Positions 50,309-60,249 are shown, counted from the stretch's first letter. The stretch: DNA of 64,000 nt from an uncultured Acetatifactor sp. (GCA_934436435.1 CAKSAN010000005.1:106917-170916); one strand, 5' to 3'. Translations and numbers: made by a program. The notes: a model not told the origin generated them from the letters alone.

Positions 50309-50608
50309 TTACTCGATCTGCAGTATGCCGCTGAACCCTGACATCTTGAGCACGCTCAAAACCGCGTCACAGACATGCACGATCACCATGCTGCCGCCCT
50401 TTGACATGGCCGTCTTCTGGCCGATCAGCAGGGCTCTCAGACCCGCGCTGGACACATAGTTCACTTCCTCAAAATCCAGAACCACCTTGCTTCCCTTCTG
50501 AAATGCTGTCAGAATTGCCTGCTGTAGCTGGGGACTTGTGGTGGTATCCACTCTGCCTTCAATTTTGATCTGGATCGTGCTGTCATTTCTTGTCTCTGTA
50601 AGATTCAT
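50309..50608 (-). CDS. STAS-domain anti-sigma factor antagonist (SpoIIAA/RsbV-like)
   Basis: The 99-residue protein is a single STAS domain: IQIKIEGRVDTTTSPQLQQA at the start, VVLDFEEVNYVSSAGLRALL, then a final helix. The serine in VSSAGLR is the residue phosphorylated in SpoIIAA/RsbV. It would be the substrate of the RsbW-type kinase at 43585 and the SpoIIE-type phosphatase at 44023. It lies 15 bases after the tail protein I gene, at the border of the structural and regulatory parts of the operon, which suggests the switch is made with the apparatus. Confidence 0.93.
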   Translation of the reverse strand: MNLTETRNDSTIQIKIEGRVDTTTSPQLQQAILTAFQKGSKVVLDFEEVNYVSSAGLRALLIGQKTAMSKGGSMVIVHVCDAVLSVLKMSGFSGILQIE

Positions 50609-50623
50609 GTTCTGTCTGCTCCT

Positions 50624-51727
50624 TTACTGTAGTGTCACAATACCGTCCATATATTGTGCATCGGTATCCAACTGTCCCGCGTCCTCACGGATCATGCGGG
50701 CATTCATATCCATATAAGTATGATAATCCATATTACCGGCTTCCTTCAGATATACAATATGTATCCGGCTGCGAATTGGCCGGTACTGATTGATCAGCAG
50801 CATCAGCCGGGATTTTAAAGCCTCTGTCACATGCCGGTTGATCAGAATGGTAACATCATAGGGGCTGTCGCCGTACAGCGTCTTAAACTGTTCCTGTTCT
50901 GTCTCCTCCACATAAGCCTTCATGACGTTGCTCTCCAGCACGACGACCGGTTCCCCGAGAACGATCTCTGCGATCCTCTCGATGGCCCATTTGCTTCCTC
51001 TCATACAGTTCAGCCGGTACGCCTCCTTGATCAGCGTCCGCAGCCACGGCTCCTCCTTACATTCATCCCCTAGCTCAATTCCCATCCATCTGCCATACAT
51101 CGGCAGCATTTCCTGGGGGCAGGTGTCAAGGTCAAGCAGTCTGTCCACCTGATTAATATCTTCCTGAAAATCCTGATAGATGCTGGAAAATACCGAAAGA
51201 TAGCGATGGAAAAAGCTTTCCCTCTCCCGGTAGATCTCCGGGAAGGTATCCATAAAATTGTCCCCCTGCTGTTCCACTCTAATGTGGGAAACCGTGTTGG
51301 CTCCCTCTCCTATGACCTTGATCATCAGATAGAGATACCTTCCGCTCTGTTCATACAGCAGGATGTCTGACGTGTTCACACAACGCTTTGCACCGATCTC
51401 CTGAAAGAACTGCACCTTCAGACTGTCCGGTTCTTCCGGATCTGTCAGAAAGGCGTTGATGGCCGTTTCCTTCCCATTTCGGTAAAAACTGTCCTGATTC
51501 AATGCCCTGACATAGACGAGGCAGACGGCGTCCTCCGAAAGCTGCATCTCAAAATGCAGTCTTCCCCATGTCATGTCCTCCCTGACGGCATCAATTCCCT
51601 GAAGGAAAAGATAGTGCTCCTGCTCCGTGGGCACGGCTGTAAGAATATCTTCGTTCTCCAGCGAAAATCCCCTGCACAGACCCTTTTTGATACGGTTCTT
51701 CTTAATTGAATAAGTAACTGCTGCCAT
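50624..51727 (-). CDS. CIS baseplate wedge protein, phage tail protein I-like
   Basis: This 367-residue protein has the tail_I core in its second half: RYLSVFSSIYQDFQEDINQV, RLLDLDTCPQEMLPMYGRWMGIEL and CMRGSKWAIERIAEIVLGEP, the order typical of P2 gpI and the phage-tail-protein domain found in eCIS baseplates. The N-terminal 150 residues are a beta-rich extension (AVCLVYVRALNQDSFYRNGK) not found in P2. It is the last visible structural protein of the operon and lies 14 bases after the second baseplate gene. It helps form the wedge around the hub. Confidence 0.88.
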   Translation of the reverse strand: MAAVTYSIKKNRIKKGLCRGFSLENEDILTAVPTEQEHYLFLQGIDAVREDMTWGRLHFEMQLSEDAVCLVYVRALNQDSFYRNGKETAINAFLTDPEEPDSLKVQFFQEIGAKRCVNTSDILLYEQSGRYLYLMIKVIGEGANTVSHIRVEQQGDNFMDTFPEIYRERESFFHRYLSVFSSIYQDFQEDINQVDRLLDLDTCPQEMLPMYGRWMGIELGDECKEEPWLRTLIKEAYRLNCMRGSKWAIERIAEIVLGEPVVVLESNVMKAYVEETEQEQFKTLYGDSPYDVTILINRHVTEALKSRLMLLINQYRPIRSRIHIVYLKEAGNMDYHTYMDMNARMIREDAGQLDTDAQYMDGIVTLQ

Positions 51728-51741
51728 ACCGCTTTCCTTCC

Positions 51742-53838
51742 CTATTTCTCATAGTTCCTGATCTCAAGCTGGATGTCTCCCGCATAGCACAGACAATCCG
51801 CGTTCGGATAAATATCGTTGTCCCTGATCTTCGCCGCTCCCGGATACTGGGGATGGAGCGTCAGATCATAGATGTATTCCACACATTCCAGATTTTCCAC
51901 CGCCCGGAACACCTCATCGAACTTCAACGCCTCACCGAAGTTGCGCTCCGACTCCAGATAATCCAGCTGCTCTCTTATGGTCTGCTCGATCAGTCCCTGC
52001 TCTCTCTCATAATGCCTCTTGACATAGATGACGCCCTTCACATTTATGGGCAGATAGACGGGGGGAACAATCTCCACCCTCGTTGTCAGCAGCCGCTTCT
52101 TCTCCAGAAGCTGCTCCAGACTCTTCCGGTAGGTATCGGAGAGTTTCGGAAAACGGTCATCCGTTCCGGGCTTCACCGCGATCTGTACCTCGTTTCTCTC
52201 CTCCCTGAGCACTGCCCTGACCTTATGGATGCATAAACCCGGTGCTGTCTTCACGATCGTCTCATAGTCCGCTGCTGTCACCGCGGTGTAAGGTTTATTC
52301 ATATCTGCAAGGAAACGCTCCCTCACATCCGCGATACTCTCCCGAAAGCATCCGCCTGTACCGGGCCCCGCATTGACAAACACGATATTCTGCAAAGTCT
52401 GTCCTGTACGGAAACGGTTGCCCTCCCGGATATTTCCCTCCTGTCCTCTGGTGATACTGCACGACCCCATATAGAGCGATGCACCGATAAACACGCCGGC
52501 ATCTTCAATGACGATCTTGCCTTCATTTTCCAGAAGATAATAGGTGAGGGAATCTTCCTCATAGTGGTTCGGTCTTACAAAATCAAAAATTTCTTCGCCG
52601 TTTTCATCCGTCCGCTTTGCGATGATGCAGAAAGACTCCGCCACGATATTTTTCACCGGGAGCTCCAGTTCCTGTGCATCATAGCCCTGTACGATTCCGA
52701 GGTAGAACCTGCGCATCATTTCCTCAGAGTAGACCATGATCTTTACAGCATTTTTCAGCTTATCGGGGGCATATCCGAACCGCCGCCTGTCAAAACTAAA
52801 GGTATTTACGCCATAGCTCTCATGCTCCAGCGTATAGAAGCGCCCTCTGTCTCCCTCCCCGGAGACCGGCTCGTATCTGCGATAGAAGGAGCCCTTTTCC
52901 TCCTTACAGAATACCTGCAGATACCCCTCCTCCATCAGTTCACTGTTCAGCGTGATCTTTGAATATTTCTGGAAAGTATAACATACGGATTTCGTTTCCT
53001 TCTGCCATGCCTCGAACAGAAAGCCCGCCACTGACAACAGCTTCGGGCTGACATCATAATCAGCCCTGACGACCCTGGCACGGATGGCATAGGCCGGCTT
53101 CGGAAGTTCTTCACAGACTGCTGCCGTCGTGTTCGGCATCCGCATCCTCACCTCACCGCTTACAAGGAAACAGGAGGTGTAGTCCGCCACATTCATAGGT
53201 TCATATCCGTTCCCGGTATAACATTCCCACACGAGATCCGCAAACATGTTGTTCCTCTTCTCCTCATAGGGATTCCGGTTGAAACGGTTTGCAAACGTCA
53301 GGTAGAAGATCATTTCCTCTCCCGGCTCCGGCAGCCGGTTCGCCGTGAAGTAGACGCAATCCCCCTCTTCCGGCTTCTCCCCGAAGATCATCGCTGTCTT
53401 GGGGATGTCATCATTGATCAGATAACTGTAATCCTGAAAGCTGCCGTCATGCTGTCCGTATACCCCGGTCAGCGAATAGCCCGCAAGGCGGATGCGCCGG
53501 TTGGTCTCAAACGTGAGGTCTCCCAGATAAAACGGCTGGTTTGCCTGAAGTTCCACAGGCTCCTTCACGCCCTCTGCCGACATCAGTACCCTTGCACATC
53601 TTCCTTTTCTCTCGGTAAAACCAAGCATTTTCAGAAGCTTCTGCCGGATCTTGGGCGTAATCTGCCGGATCGACTCCTGCTGTAATCCTTCAAATGCCGT
53701 CAGATTCTCCAGTATCGTCATGCCGGGGTCAGACGGGTTGAAGTTTGTCCATTCCGTCGTATAGAGAGGAATCTGCATAATTGCTTCGCTTATGAGTTCC
53801 TGATATGTTTTATCGTTCAGATTTTTATTGACAAGCAA
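51742..53838 (-). CDS. CIS baseplate protein of the gp6/J type, copy 2
   Basis: A TTG start at 53838 follows AAGGAGAAGGAAAAA, giving 698 residues. The N-terminus EWTNFNPSDPGMTILENLTA is the standard opening of putative baseplate assembly proteins; DMNKPYTAVTAADYETIVKT near 525 is the J-like motif. It likely corresponds to the Afp11/12-type baseplate subunits. It is followed 14 bases later by tail protein I and preceded by a larger relative with the same N-terminal motif, so the baseplate wedge probably contains both as a pair. Confidence 0.88.
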   Translation of the reverse strand: MLVNKNLNDKTYQELISEAIMQIPLYTTEWTNFNPSDPGMTILENLTAFEGLQQESIRQITPKIRQKLLKMLGFTERKGRCARVLMSAEGVKEPVELQANQPFYLGDLTFETNRRIRLAGYSLTGVYGQHDGSFQDYSYLINDDIPKTAMIFGEKPEEGDCVYFTANRLPEPGEEMIFYLTFANRFNRNPYEEKRNNMFADLVWECYTGNGYEPMNVADYTSCFLVSGEVRMRMPNTTAAVCEELPKPAYAIRARVVRADYDVSPKLLSVAGFLFEAWQKETKSVCYTFQKYSKITLNSELMEEGYLQVFCKEEKGSFYRRYEPVSGEGDRGRFYTLEHESYGVNTFSFDRRRFGYAPDKLKNAVKIMVYSEEMMRRFYLGIVQGYDAQELELPVKNIVAESFCIIAKRTDENGEEIFDFVRPNHYEEDSLTYYLLENEGKIVIEDAGVFIGASLYMGSCSITRGQEGNIREGNRFRTGQTLQNIVFVNAGPGTGGCFRESIADVRERFLADMNKPYTAVTAADYETIVKTAPGLCIHKVRAVLREERNEVQIAVKPGTDDRFPKLSDTYRKSLEQLLEKKRLLTTRVEIVPPVYLPINVKGVIYVKRHYEREQGLIEQTIREQLDYLESERNFGEALKFDEVFRAVENLECVEYIYDLTLHPQYPGAAKIRDNDIYPNADCLCYAGDIQLEIRNYEK

Positions 53839-53856
53839 TTTTTCCTTCTCCTTCCC

Positions 53857-56853
53857 TTACTCCGACAGCATGATATGGATTCTGTGCTCTCCGCTTCTCG
53901 TCACCATGAAAGGTGTAACCTCGATGTCGTCGATATCTATCTCGTGGGAGCCGGTGGCATCCGTATAAGTCGCCGTCACCGCTATTCTCCTCACCGCCGC
54001 CTTCGCTTTCATGGAATTCAGCTTCATCCGAATCTGGGATTTCTTCGGAAGCACTCCGATGTCCCAGCCGGATTCCACTCCGCTCTTCACAGCATCCAGG
54101 TATTCCTCCAGACATTTCTTCATCCGGTTCTGTATCTCGAAGCCATCATCCATATCCTTGATCTCCGCCCATACATCCACGGAAACAGAGACAAAGACCG
54201 GCTCTGTCAGACATAATTCTTCGGGAGCGATCATCAGCTCACAACTCTGCAGCAGGTGCTTCTTGAGATTTGCTGCAGCGTTATGGAAAGAGTAGGAGCC
54301 GGACTTGTAGTCCTTTAACAACAATACAAATGTCACCTTGCTGTCCGCCCTCTCCCCGTTACGGTCGATTCCCGTCACACAACTGATTTTTTCGATATTG
54401 TCCGAGTAGGACAGGATCTCCCTCTCATAGTCCTTCACCGAAACGAGCCGTCTTCGGGAACTTAAAATATTTGCTCCCCTTCTCAGTGCATTGTCGATGC
54501 TCTCGATATTACTGCCGCCGAAAGCACATTTCGGATTGTAGATCGTATCTATAAACATCAGGTTTTCCAGAGATTCGTTGATGCTTCCCGCCTCCACATT
54601 TCCCTGCTGTCCGTTGCAGCAGCGGATGACCATGCGGAATGCTGCGTCGTTTAAGACTCTCGGGATCTCTGAGTGGATTCCGTCACCGAACAATATTCTC
54701 CGGTTCAGTCTGTCAAGTATGTACTCTCTCTCCAGATGGCCGTTTCCGAACTGTTCCGTCTCCTCCCATTTTACATAGAAGGAGGAGATATTGCCTATCA
54801 TGTCGCGCTCGATGCGCACCCTGTCCGGCATCTCCCTGTACAGCCTGTTCATGTTCTCCTCGGTGTGTCTGTTTGTCTCGTTCACCCACAGTTCCACATC
54901 CAGAATATTGGGCACTCCCAGATCGAACACCATATTGGCGGCAACCTCGTCGATATAGTACTCTTCCTCCTGCCTGGTCTCAATGTTGTACACCTCGACT
55001 GCGTTCAACCGTATGTCCAGCACCTTCGGCGGATTGGCATCCGAAGCCTGTTTTTCTGTCCTGCTGAGCCGGATCCAGTATGCGGTCTTTCCTTCAATCG
55101 TCGCCGTCGCCATATCTGAGGGCGGCATGAACAGAACGATTCCCGAGCGGGACATATTCGCTGTATGATCCAACACCCGCATCTGCCGGAAGCCGTGGAT
55201 CGTACTGTACTCAAACCGACACTCCGTGGCATCATACCGTACACCGTCCTCCAGCTGGAACAGCATACTGACCGGTCCATCCTCCATAGGCCTTCCAAAG
55301 CCCAGATACAGATAATCCTCCGTATACTCGCCTCTCTGGAAAAGCAGGAAACGCTTTCCCTCCATCATCTTCATGGACAAGTCCAGTTCTCTTGTGCCGG
55401 CGATGGCCCGCACTCGCTCCGGCTGCACAAAACGATCCCCATAACTGTAGGCGATCGTCATGTTGCTGATCTGCGGATAGTGATGGATACAGGGACGCAT
55501 ATAACAGTTATCCGATTTCAGCAGCTGAATGCGTAGGCATCTTCCCTTGTCTCCGCCTACGGCCATCTCCTGCCAGTCCGCCGGACAGATAAACTCCAGC
55601 GTACACTTCATTGCCTCCGCTGTTCCGAAAAGCGATCTGTATTCCTGATTGCATGACAGCTTTTTCCAGCCGATACCGTTAAAATACTCTATGGAAATCT
55701 CCTCGGCATAGCAGTCCGCAATATTATTCTCCGCCGTTGTTCTTGGTTTGCGTTTGATGATCTTTAAGTCTTCCTGCTCCGTCGCTGCCATGAGAGAAAC
55801 CCTGTGCTCCGGATATGCCACCTCAAAGTTAAGTGTCACAAGCGCTCCGGGCTTTCCGAAATAACGGTCATGCCCGATATAGCATTCACTGAACAGAGAG
55901 AGCGTATCCCCAAAGGGAGCGAAGGTCTCCGTCTCATAATCCGTAGTTCCGTTGTTCACAAACTCCGGTGCCTGTGCCTCTCCGGCAGATGCCAGCCGGA
56001 TCCCCTCGACTTCCATATTTTCCTTTACCGGCTCCTCGGCAACGATGGCAAGCATACCGTAATCCCTGCCGTCAAGCTGCACCGGAACACTCTCCTCAGG
56101 TTCTCTGAAAGCAAGCGTTCTTCCATCCGCTAAAAGTTCAAGACTCTCCACCTTCTTAAGTCCCTGCTCCGTGACATACTGAAAGGAGTAATCACCTGCC
56201 AGAAGTTTCTTTACAAACTCCTCGTTTCCCTCTATTCTTATGAAAATCGTGTTTCCTGCCACATCGAACACCGTCGGGTGGTAGAGCATTACTGCATTCT
56301 GCTCCATTCCCTTCGCCTGATCTCCAAACAGATAAAACGGTGTCAGCTTCTCCGGCTGATCCGGCTCCTCCTGTTCCTCGACAGATTCCGTCTCCGGCAG
56401 GATCTGCGGGCATCGGAAGCTGCCCAGTAATGGCAATATCTTTCCCGTCTCCTTCTCCGTCATAAAACAGGACTGCAATCTGGAATTCGTCACATACAAA
56501 TTATGTGCCGTTTCAAAGATCTGTGTCTCCTCGCCTTCCGCCAGCAGTTTTGTTCCCTTTGCGATGCCCGTGCCCGGAATGGTATCCTGAATCAGTTCCA
56601 TAAGTACCACGGCACAGGACGGCTTTGCCGGCAACAGGGACAGATCAAGCATATTGACAAATTCCGTATGGTAGATGTCCAACACCTGGTTAAACCGGTC
56701 AATATTATCCTTCATCTGACCCGCAAACAGAATGGCGATCGTGGAACCGATATCGGGATCCTCCCTGTTAAAATTCCATTCCGGCACATAGGAGGCAGCA
56801 AGTTCCGCTATTTTGTTTTCAATATCCGTTGCTGTTCTCTTATCAATCTTCAT
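53857..56853 (-). CDS. CIS baseplate protein of the gp6/J type, copy 1 (998 residues)
   Basis: AGAGGAG before the ATG at 56853 sets the start, which overlaps the gp25 gene by 11 bases. The N-terminus EWNFNREDPDIGSTIAILFA matches the W-x-x-N-x-x-DPG-type opening of gp6-like proteins. Near the C-terminal third, LRRGANILSSRRRLVSVKDY and RILSYSDN-like residues form the baseplate J core, and the end carries IRMKLNSMKAKAAVRRIAVT. At 998 residues it is longer than phage J proteins (about 300-400) and closer to the Afp11/Pvc11 size. It would build the baseplate ring. Confidence 0.88.
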   Translation of the reverse strand: MKIDKRTATDIENKIAELAASYVPEWNFNREDPDIGSTIAILFAGQMKDNIDRFNQVLDIYHTEFVNMLDLSLLPAKPSCAVVLMELIQDTIPGTGIAKGTKLLAEGEETQIFETAHNLYVTNSRLQSCFMTEKETGKILPLLGSFRCPQILPETESVEEQEEPDQPEKLTPFYLFGDQAKGMEQNAVMLYHPTVFDVAGNTIFIRIEGNEEFVKKLLAGDYSFQYVTEQGLKKVESLELLADGRTLAFREPEESVPVQLDGRDYGMLAIVAEEPVKENMEVEGIRLASAGEAQAPEFVNNGTTDYETETFAPFGDTLSLFSECYIGHDRYFGKPGALVTLNFEVAYPEHRVSLMAATEQEDLKIIKRKPRTTAENNIADCYAEEISIEYFNGIGWKKLSCNQEYRSLFGTAEAMKCTLEFICPADWQEMAVGGDKGRCLRIQLLKSDNCYMRPCIHHYPQISNMTIAYSYGDRFVQPERVRAIAGTRELDLSMKMMEGKRFLLFQRGEYTEDYLYLGFGRPMEDGPVSMLFQLEDGVRYDATECRFEYSTIHGFRQMRVLDHTANMSRSGIVLFMPPSDMATATIEGKTAYWIRLSRTEKQASDANPPKVLDIRLNAVEVYNIETRQEEEYYIDEVAANMVFDLGVPNILDVELWVNETNRHTEENMNRLYREMPDRVRIERDMIGNISSFYVKWEETEQFGNGHLEREYILDRLNRRILFGDGIHSEIPRVLNDAAFRMVIRCCNGQQGNVEAGSINESLENLMFIDTIYNPKCAFGGSNIESIDNALRRGANILSSRRRLVSVKDYEREILSYSDNIEKISCVTGIDRNGERADSKVTFVLLLKDYKSGSYSFHNAAANLKKHLLQSCELMIAPEELCLTEPVFVSVSVDVWAEIKDMDDGFEIQNRMKKCLEEYLDAVKSGVESGWDIGVLPKKSQIRMKLNSMKAKAAVRRIAVTATYTDATGSHEIDIDDIEVTPFMVTRSGEHRIHIMLSE

Positions 56854-57304
56854 ATTGCTCCTCTGTATCACCCTGTTCCGGTGCGAATTCCTCCTGTGCA
56901 GCCTCCTCATCCCCTGTATTCAGGTAGAAAGGAAAGACAAAATTATCTCTCGTATTGCTGCCTATCACATAATAATCCACCTTGATCACAAGGCATCCGT
57001 CCTTAATATTTGGATCTGCCGACACCTCCACGTCACTGACACGGGGCTCCTGACGCTGTATCTCCCGCCGGATATTTCCACACATGATATTGATATTCGT
57101 CAGGTTGACATCCATAAAAGTATATGACATCAGTTCACTGCCGAATTCCGGTCGCAGGAACCGCTCCGACTTCTGTGTCATCAGTATCAGGTAGACCGAC
57201 TCCCTGACGCTCTCCAGATCCGAGACCGTCACAAATCTTCCTGTGGCGGAATTGATCTGCGGCGGAAATTTCATCCCTTTGCCTAAAAAGTCATTGTTCT
57301 CCAT
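56843..57304 (-). CDS. CIS gp25/W-like baseplate protein (Afp9-type)
   Basis: The 153-residue protein matches gp25: GRFVTVSDLESVRESVYLIL, then MTQKSERFLRPEFGSELMSY, the E-R-x-x-x-P-x-F-G signature, and an IRREIQRQEPRVSDVEV helix-strand. This subunit joins the sheath to the baseplate. It starts 16 bases after the spike gene, and its stop overlaps the next gene. It has an acidic tail (EEAAQEEFAPEQGDTEEQYED) of about 25 residues that is not usual. Confidence 0.93.
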   Translation of the reverse strand: MENNDFLGKGMKFPPQINSATGRFVTVSDLESVRESVYLILMTQKSERFLRPEFGSELMSYTFMDVNLTNINIMCGNIRREIQRQEPRVSDVEVSADPNIKDGCLVIKVDYYVIGSNTRDNFVFPFYLNTGDEEAAQEEFAPEQGDTEEQYED

Positions 57305-57320
57305 TGCTGCTCCCCCCTGC

Positions 57321-58136
57321 CTATCCGATGCTGATCGGCGTTCCGCTGATCTTCACCGCTGCACTGCTCTCCAGATTCATGGAGGACGTTGACTTCACGC
57401 TGACGGTCGATCCCTCCAGCGTAGCGCCTCCCGTGGAGGTGTATTTCATATTTCCGTTTACCTTGACATTTAACTTTGTTGTCTCAAGTTCCGTCGTGCC
57501 GTTGTTGCCGTTCATGGTCAATGTAATATTGTCTCCGACCCTGATCGTAAGCTTCTTCTCCGCAAAGATCTCCATCTTTCCCGAGTCACCTGTCTGTATC
57601 TCGATCTTATTCTTGCCGTCCTTGTCTGAGATCAGCATCAGCCCCTTCTCGTTATCCAGTTCGATCCGGTGGGTGGATTTCGGGGTCTCGATCTTTATCT
57701 TATCCTTATCCCCTTCCCCCTCCTTATTGTCCTCGAACAGAATGGTATTGCCGTGCCGGGTCATGATCTTTTTGTACTGGTTATCCTCATCCGCCGTCTT
57801 CTTCAGAAACTGATCATTTTCTCTGGGAATACAGCCTATGACATAGGGTTTTTCAATATTTCCCTGCTCAAAGCAGACGAGGACATGGTCTCCGACCTCC
57901 GGCAGGAAATAGTGTCCCCACTTGGAGCCGCTGGAAGGCATCGCAACTCTCGCCCACTTCAGTTCGTTGGCCTCCTTGTCCCGGGTAAAAATGGAGACAC
58001 AGACACGCCCGGGCATATCCTTGTCGTAATTCTTCACGACCTGTCCTACGACGATTCCGAAGATCCGGTTGTCTCCCGTCTCCGTCTTCAACACCTGTTT
58101 TTCCGCTATTTCATCTATCACATCAAAAAGTGCCAC
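57321..58136 (-). CDS. CIS spike protein, gpV/VgrG-C type
   Basis: GTG at 58136 follows GGAGGAAGAA; the product has 271 residues. An OB-fold (about 22-105) carries FGIVVGQVVKNYDKDMPGRV, ARVAMPSSGSKWGHYFLPEV and GDHVLVCFEQGNIEKPYVIG. From residue 120 to the end a beta-helix spike follows, with short repeats rich in G/T/S (GKMEIFAEKKLTIRVGDNIT, MNGNNGTTELETTKLNVKVN). It would sit at the tip of the inner tube. No PAAR domain is fused or encoded in the neighbourhood visible here. Confidence 0.93.
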   Translation of the reverse strand: MALFDVIDEIAEKQVLKTETGDNRIFGIVVGQVVKNYDKDMPGRVCVSIFTRDKEANELKWARVAMPSSGSKWGHYFLPEVGDHVLVCFEQGNIEKPYVIGCIPRENDQFLKKTADEDNQYKKIMTRHGNTILFEDNKEGEGDKDKIKIETPKSTHRIELDNEKGLMLISDKDGKNKIEIQTGDSGKMEIFAEKKLTIRVGDNITLTMNGNNGTTELETTKLNVKVNGNMKYTSTGGATLEGSTVSVKSTSSMNLESSAAVKISGTPISIG

Positions 58137-58169
58137 ACTTCTTCCTCCATCCTTCCCGGTATCTGGGAC

Positions 58170-59324
58170 TTACTGTTCAAATCCGCATGCCTTGCCGATG
58201 ATCCTTGTCACATATCCCTGATCCGTATAACAGTGCCGCACGGTCTGCAGGTAATAGGTATTCGACAGGCTGTCACCGAAGCCCGCCACTCTGATAAAGC
58301 GTCCGGGCACGATCTCCGGTATGCCGACCACGTCCATCTCCAATGTTCCGAAGCGGTAGGTCATATCCTCCATCAGGTAATCAAGACGATTGTCAGCATC
58401 CATCTTTGACGAGGTCGTGGGATCCACATACACCTTTTTTGATTTCGCCAGCAGTGCCTTGGCATGATTCCCGTGGGAGATTTTGTTGCCGTTTTTCTTG
58501 TAGGAGGAAATTACCTTCCCCTTCCCCACATCCAAACAGCGCACTTCGATGCCGGCTGTCAGTCCGGTGATGTCAAACCCCATATTGATCCCCCGGACTC
58601 CGGTCTCCGGTGTAAGTTCCATCAATATCTCGGAGTTGCTCTTTGCCTTGCGGAATAAGACCTCTCCCCCGTGAATATAGAAATCAAAGTTAAACTTCTT
58701 TGCCGCCTTTACCACAAATTCGTAATCGCTCTCGCCGACCATCTCCACGGTCTTGTCGCTGGTCTTGCTTTCCCCCGCTGCACCCGGCTTCGGCTTATCC
58801 GGGGTATCCTCCACGGAGACATCCGTGATGATCTTCTTTTGCAGAAGGTTATTATATGCCGGCTTTCGGAAGATCTCCTTCACTGCATCCGAGTAATACT
58901 GCGCTTTCAGCTGTTGTGAATGATTATTCGCCATCATGATGCCTTTTGCATCCATCACTGTGACCTCCACACCGGGAATGTCGCCGCTTGCCGAGAAGTC
59001 AAAATTGACCCTCGCAATGAAACCGCAGAACACCTTGCGCACATTGAGATCATAGCCAAGACAGATCGTTACCTGAGAGCCGAGCTTGATATAAGGCTGT
59101 AGCTCCTGCGTCTTGAAGGTACAGGTCAGTCTGTCGTAGCAGTCATAAATCCGGAAGGTCGCCATGCCCGCCTCATAGCCTGCACTCATTTCAATCTCCA
59201 CATCAGAGATACTGAAATTATTCTTATCCTCCGACAGGTTCTTTCCGCCGACCAGTACCACCACCTTCGGGCTGGTGAATTTGTTGTATTCAGTTAAGAG
59301 ATTTTTGTAATCAAAGCTTGCCAT
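58170..59324 (-). CDS. CIS hub protein, gpD/gp27-like
   Basis: The 384-residue protein is of the phage late control D type: MASFDYKNLLTEYNKFTSPK, then FSISDVEIEMSAGYEAGMAT and RIYDCYDRLTCTF for the first beta domain, VESDYEFVVK-like GESDYEFVVKAAKKFNFDFY for the middle helix, and RFIRVAGFGDSLSNTYYLQT at the end. It forms the hub to which the spike docks. In many eCIS, D and V parts are fused as one Afp8-type protein; here they are separate genes 33 bases apart, as in phages. Confidence 0.92.
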   Translation of the reverse strand: MASFDYKNLLTEYNKFTSPKVVVLVGGKNLSEDKNNFSISDVEIEMSAGYEAGMATFRIYDCYDRLTCTFKTQELQPYIKLGSQVTICLGYDLNVRKVFCGFIARVNFDFSASGDIPGVEVTVMDAKGIMMANNHSQQLKAQYYSDAVKEIFRKPAYNNLLQKKIITDVSVEDTPDKPKPGAAGESKTSDKTVEMVGESDYEFVVKAAKKFNFDFYIHGGEVLFRKAKSNSEILMELTPETGVRGINMGFDITGLTAGIEVRCLDVGKGKVISSYKKNGNKISHGNHAKALLAKSKKVYVDPTTSSKMDADNRLDYLMEDMTYRFGTLEMDVVGIPEIVPGRFIRVAGFGDSLSNTYYLQTVRHCYTDQGYVTRIIGKACGFEQ

Positions 59325-59360
59325 TCTCTTTCCCCTGCATTGATTTCAGCAGCTGTTCTC

Positions 59361-60221
59361 CTATATATTAAAAATATTACCCACAGATTGTGTCTTCTTT
59401 TTATAGCTCACATTGCCGCCGCCAAAGGCTTCCTCATAATGCTTCTTCCAGACACCCATGTCGTTCGGTCCGACTTCCTCATCCACCAGGATCATGGAGA
59501 GATCCACCTCACCCCTGATGGGCTGCCCCGTAAGGCTGAACATCGTATATTTCGTATTCAGGCTGTTCACGATACCCTCATACTGCATGGAGCCCCAGCA
59601 GAAGGTGATAAACCGTGTGCGCTCCTGACGCAGCATCCCGATGAAACCCTCAATGATGGGCTGCACCGAATATTCCTCCTTTGTAATTGCCTCTTTGGCC
59701 AGAGTGGCCACTCCGGTGGCTACACCGGTGGGGTTCGCGGCAAATTTATCCGCCATAAAGGCATCCTTTACAGATACCTGGTCGAAGATCAGCGTGACAC
59801 TCATCATCAGCCTGACCTTTGCCGGCTCGTAGGAAATTCCTATATTCCCCTGTTGTTTTTTAGCATTGGAGGCACTTCCGTAGTCCGTCTTCTGGTACAT
59901 TCCTCCGCCGTATCCGCTTAAGGTAAGCTGGCTGGGGTTGAACTGTACCGTGTAGGTCTTTACGCTCTTCTCCAGCCGGCTGCCCACGGTCTTCACTGCA
60001 TTTCCGACCGCTCCCGCTGCCGCCTGCGCTACCTTTCCCAGCTGTGAGGATCCCACAGATCCAAGTCCGCTCTGCCCCGCAATGCTGCCCAGTCCCCCCG
60101 ACGTTCCCTTTGCGGGAACGATCTCTTTGATCTGGAGTTTCTTTTCCGTTATCATATTGTAGCTGCTGATATGTATCTGTGCCTTCTCTATATTCCCAAG
60201 TGTATGATTTGCTGCATTCAT
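59361..60221 (-). CDS. CIS tube/Afp7-type adaptor, copy 2, no LysM visible
   Basis: The 286-residue protein has a Gly/Ser/Ala-rich segment (35-85), then a contractile-injection-system tube-protein domain: VKTYTVQFNPSQLTLSGYGG, VRLMMSVTLIFDQVSVKDAF, ITFCWGSMQYEGIVNSLNTK and GQPIRGEVDLSMIL. In the Afp7/Pvc7 family this domain precedes a LysM repeat; I see none, and the protein ends GNIFNI. It would link inner tube and hub. It follows a paralogue by 28 bases and precedes the hub gene. Confidence 0.85.
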   Translation of the reverse strand: MNAANHTLGNIEKAQIHISSYNMITEKKLQIKEIVPAKGTSGGLGSIAGQSGLGSVGSSQLGKVAQAAAGAVGNAVKTVGSRLEKSVKTYTVQFNPSQLTLSGYGGGMYQKTDYGSASNAKKQQGNIGISYEPAKVRLMMSVTLIFDQVSVKDAFMADKFAANPTGVATGVATLAKEAITKEEYSVQPIIEGFIGMLRQERTRFITFCWGSMQYEGIVNSLNTKYTMFSLTGQPIRGEVDLSMILVDEEVGPNDMGVWKKHYEEAFGGGNVSYKKKTQSVGNIFNI

Positions 60222-60249
60222 GGCTGCCCCTTTTCCGCTGTCATAGCTT

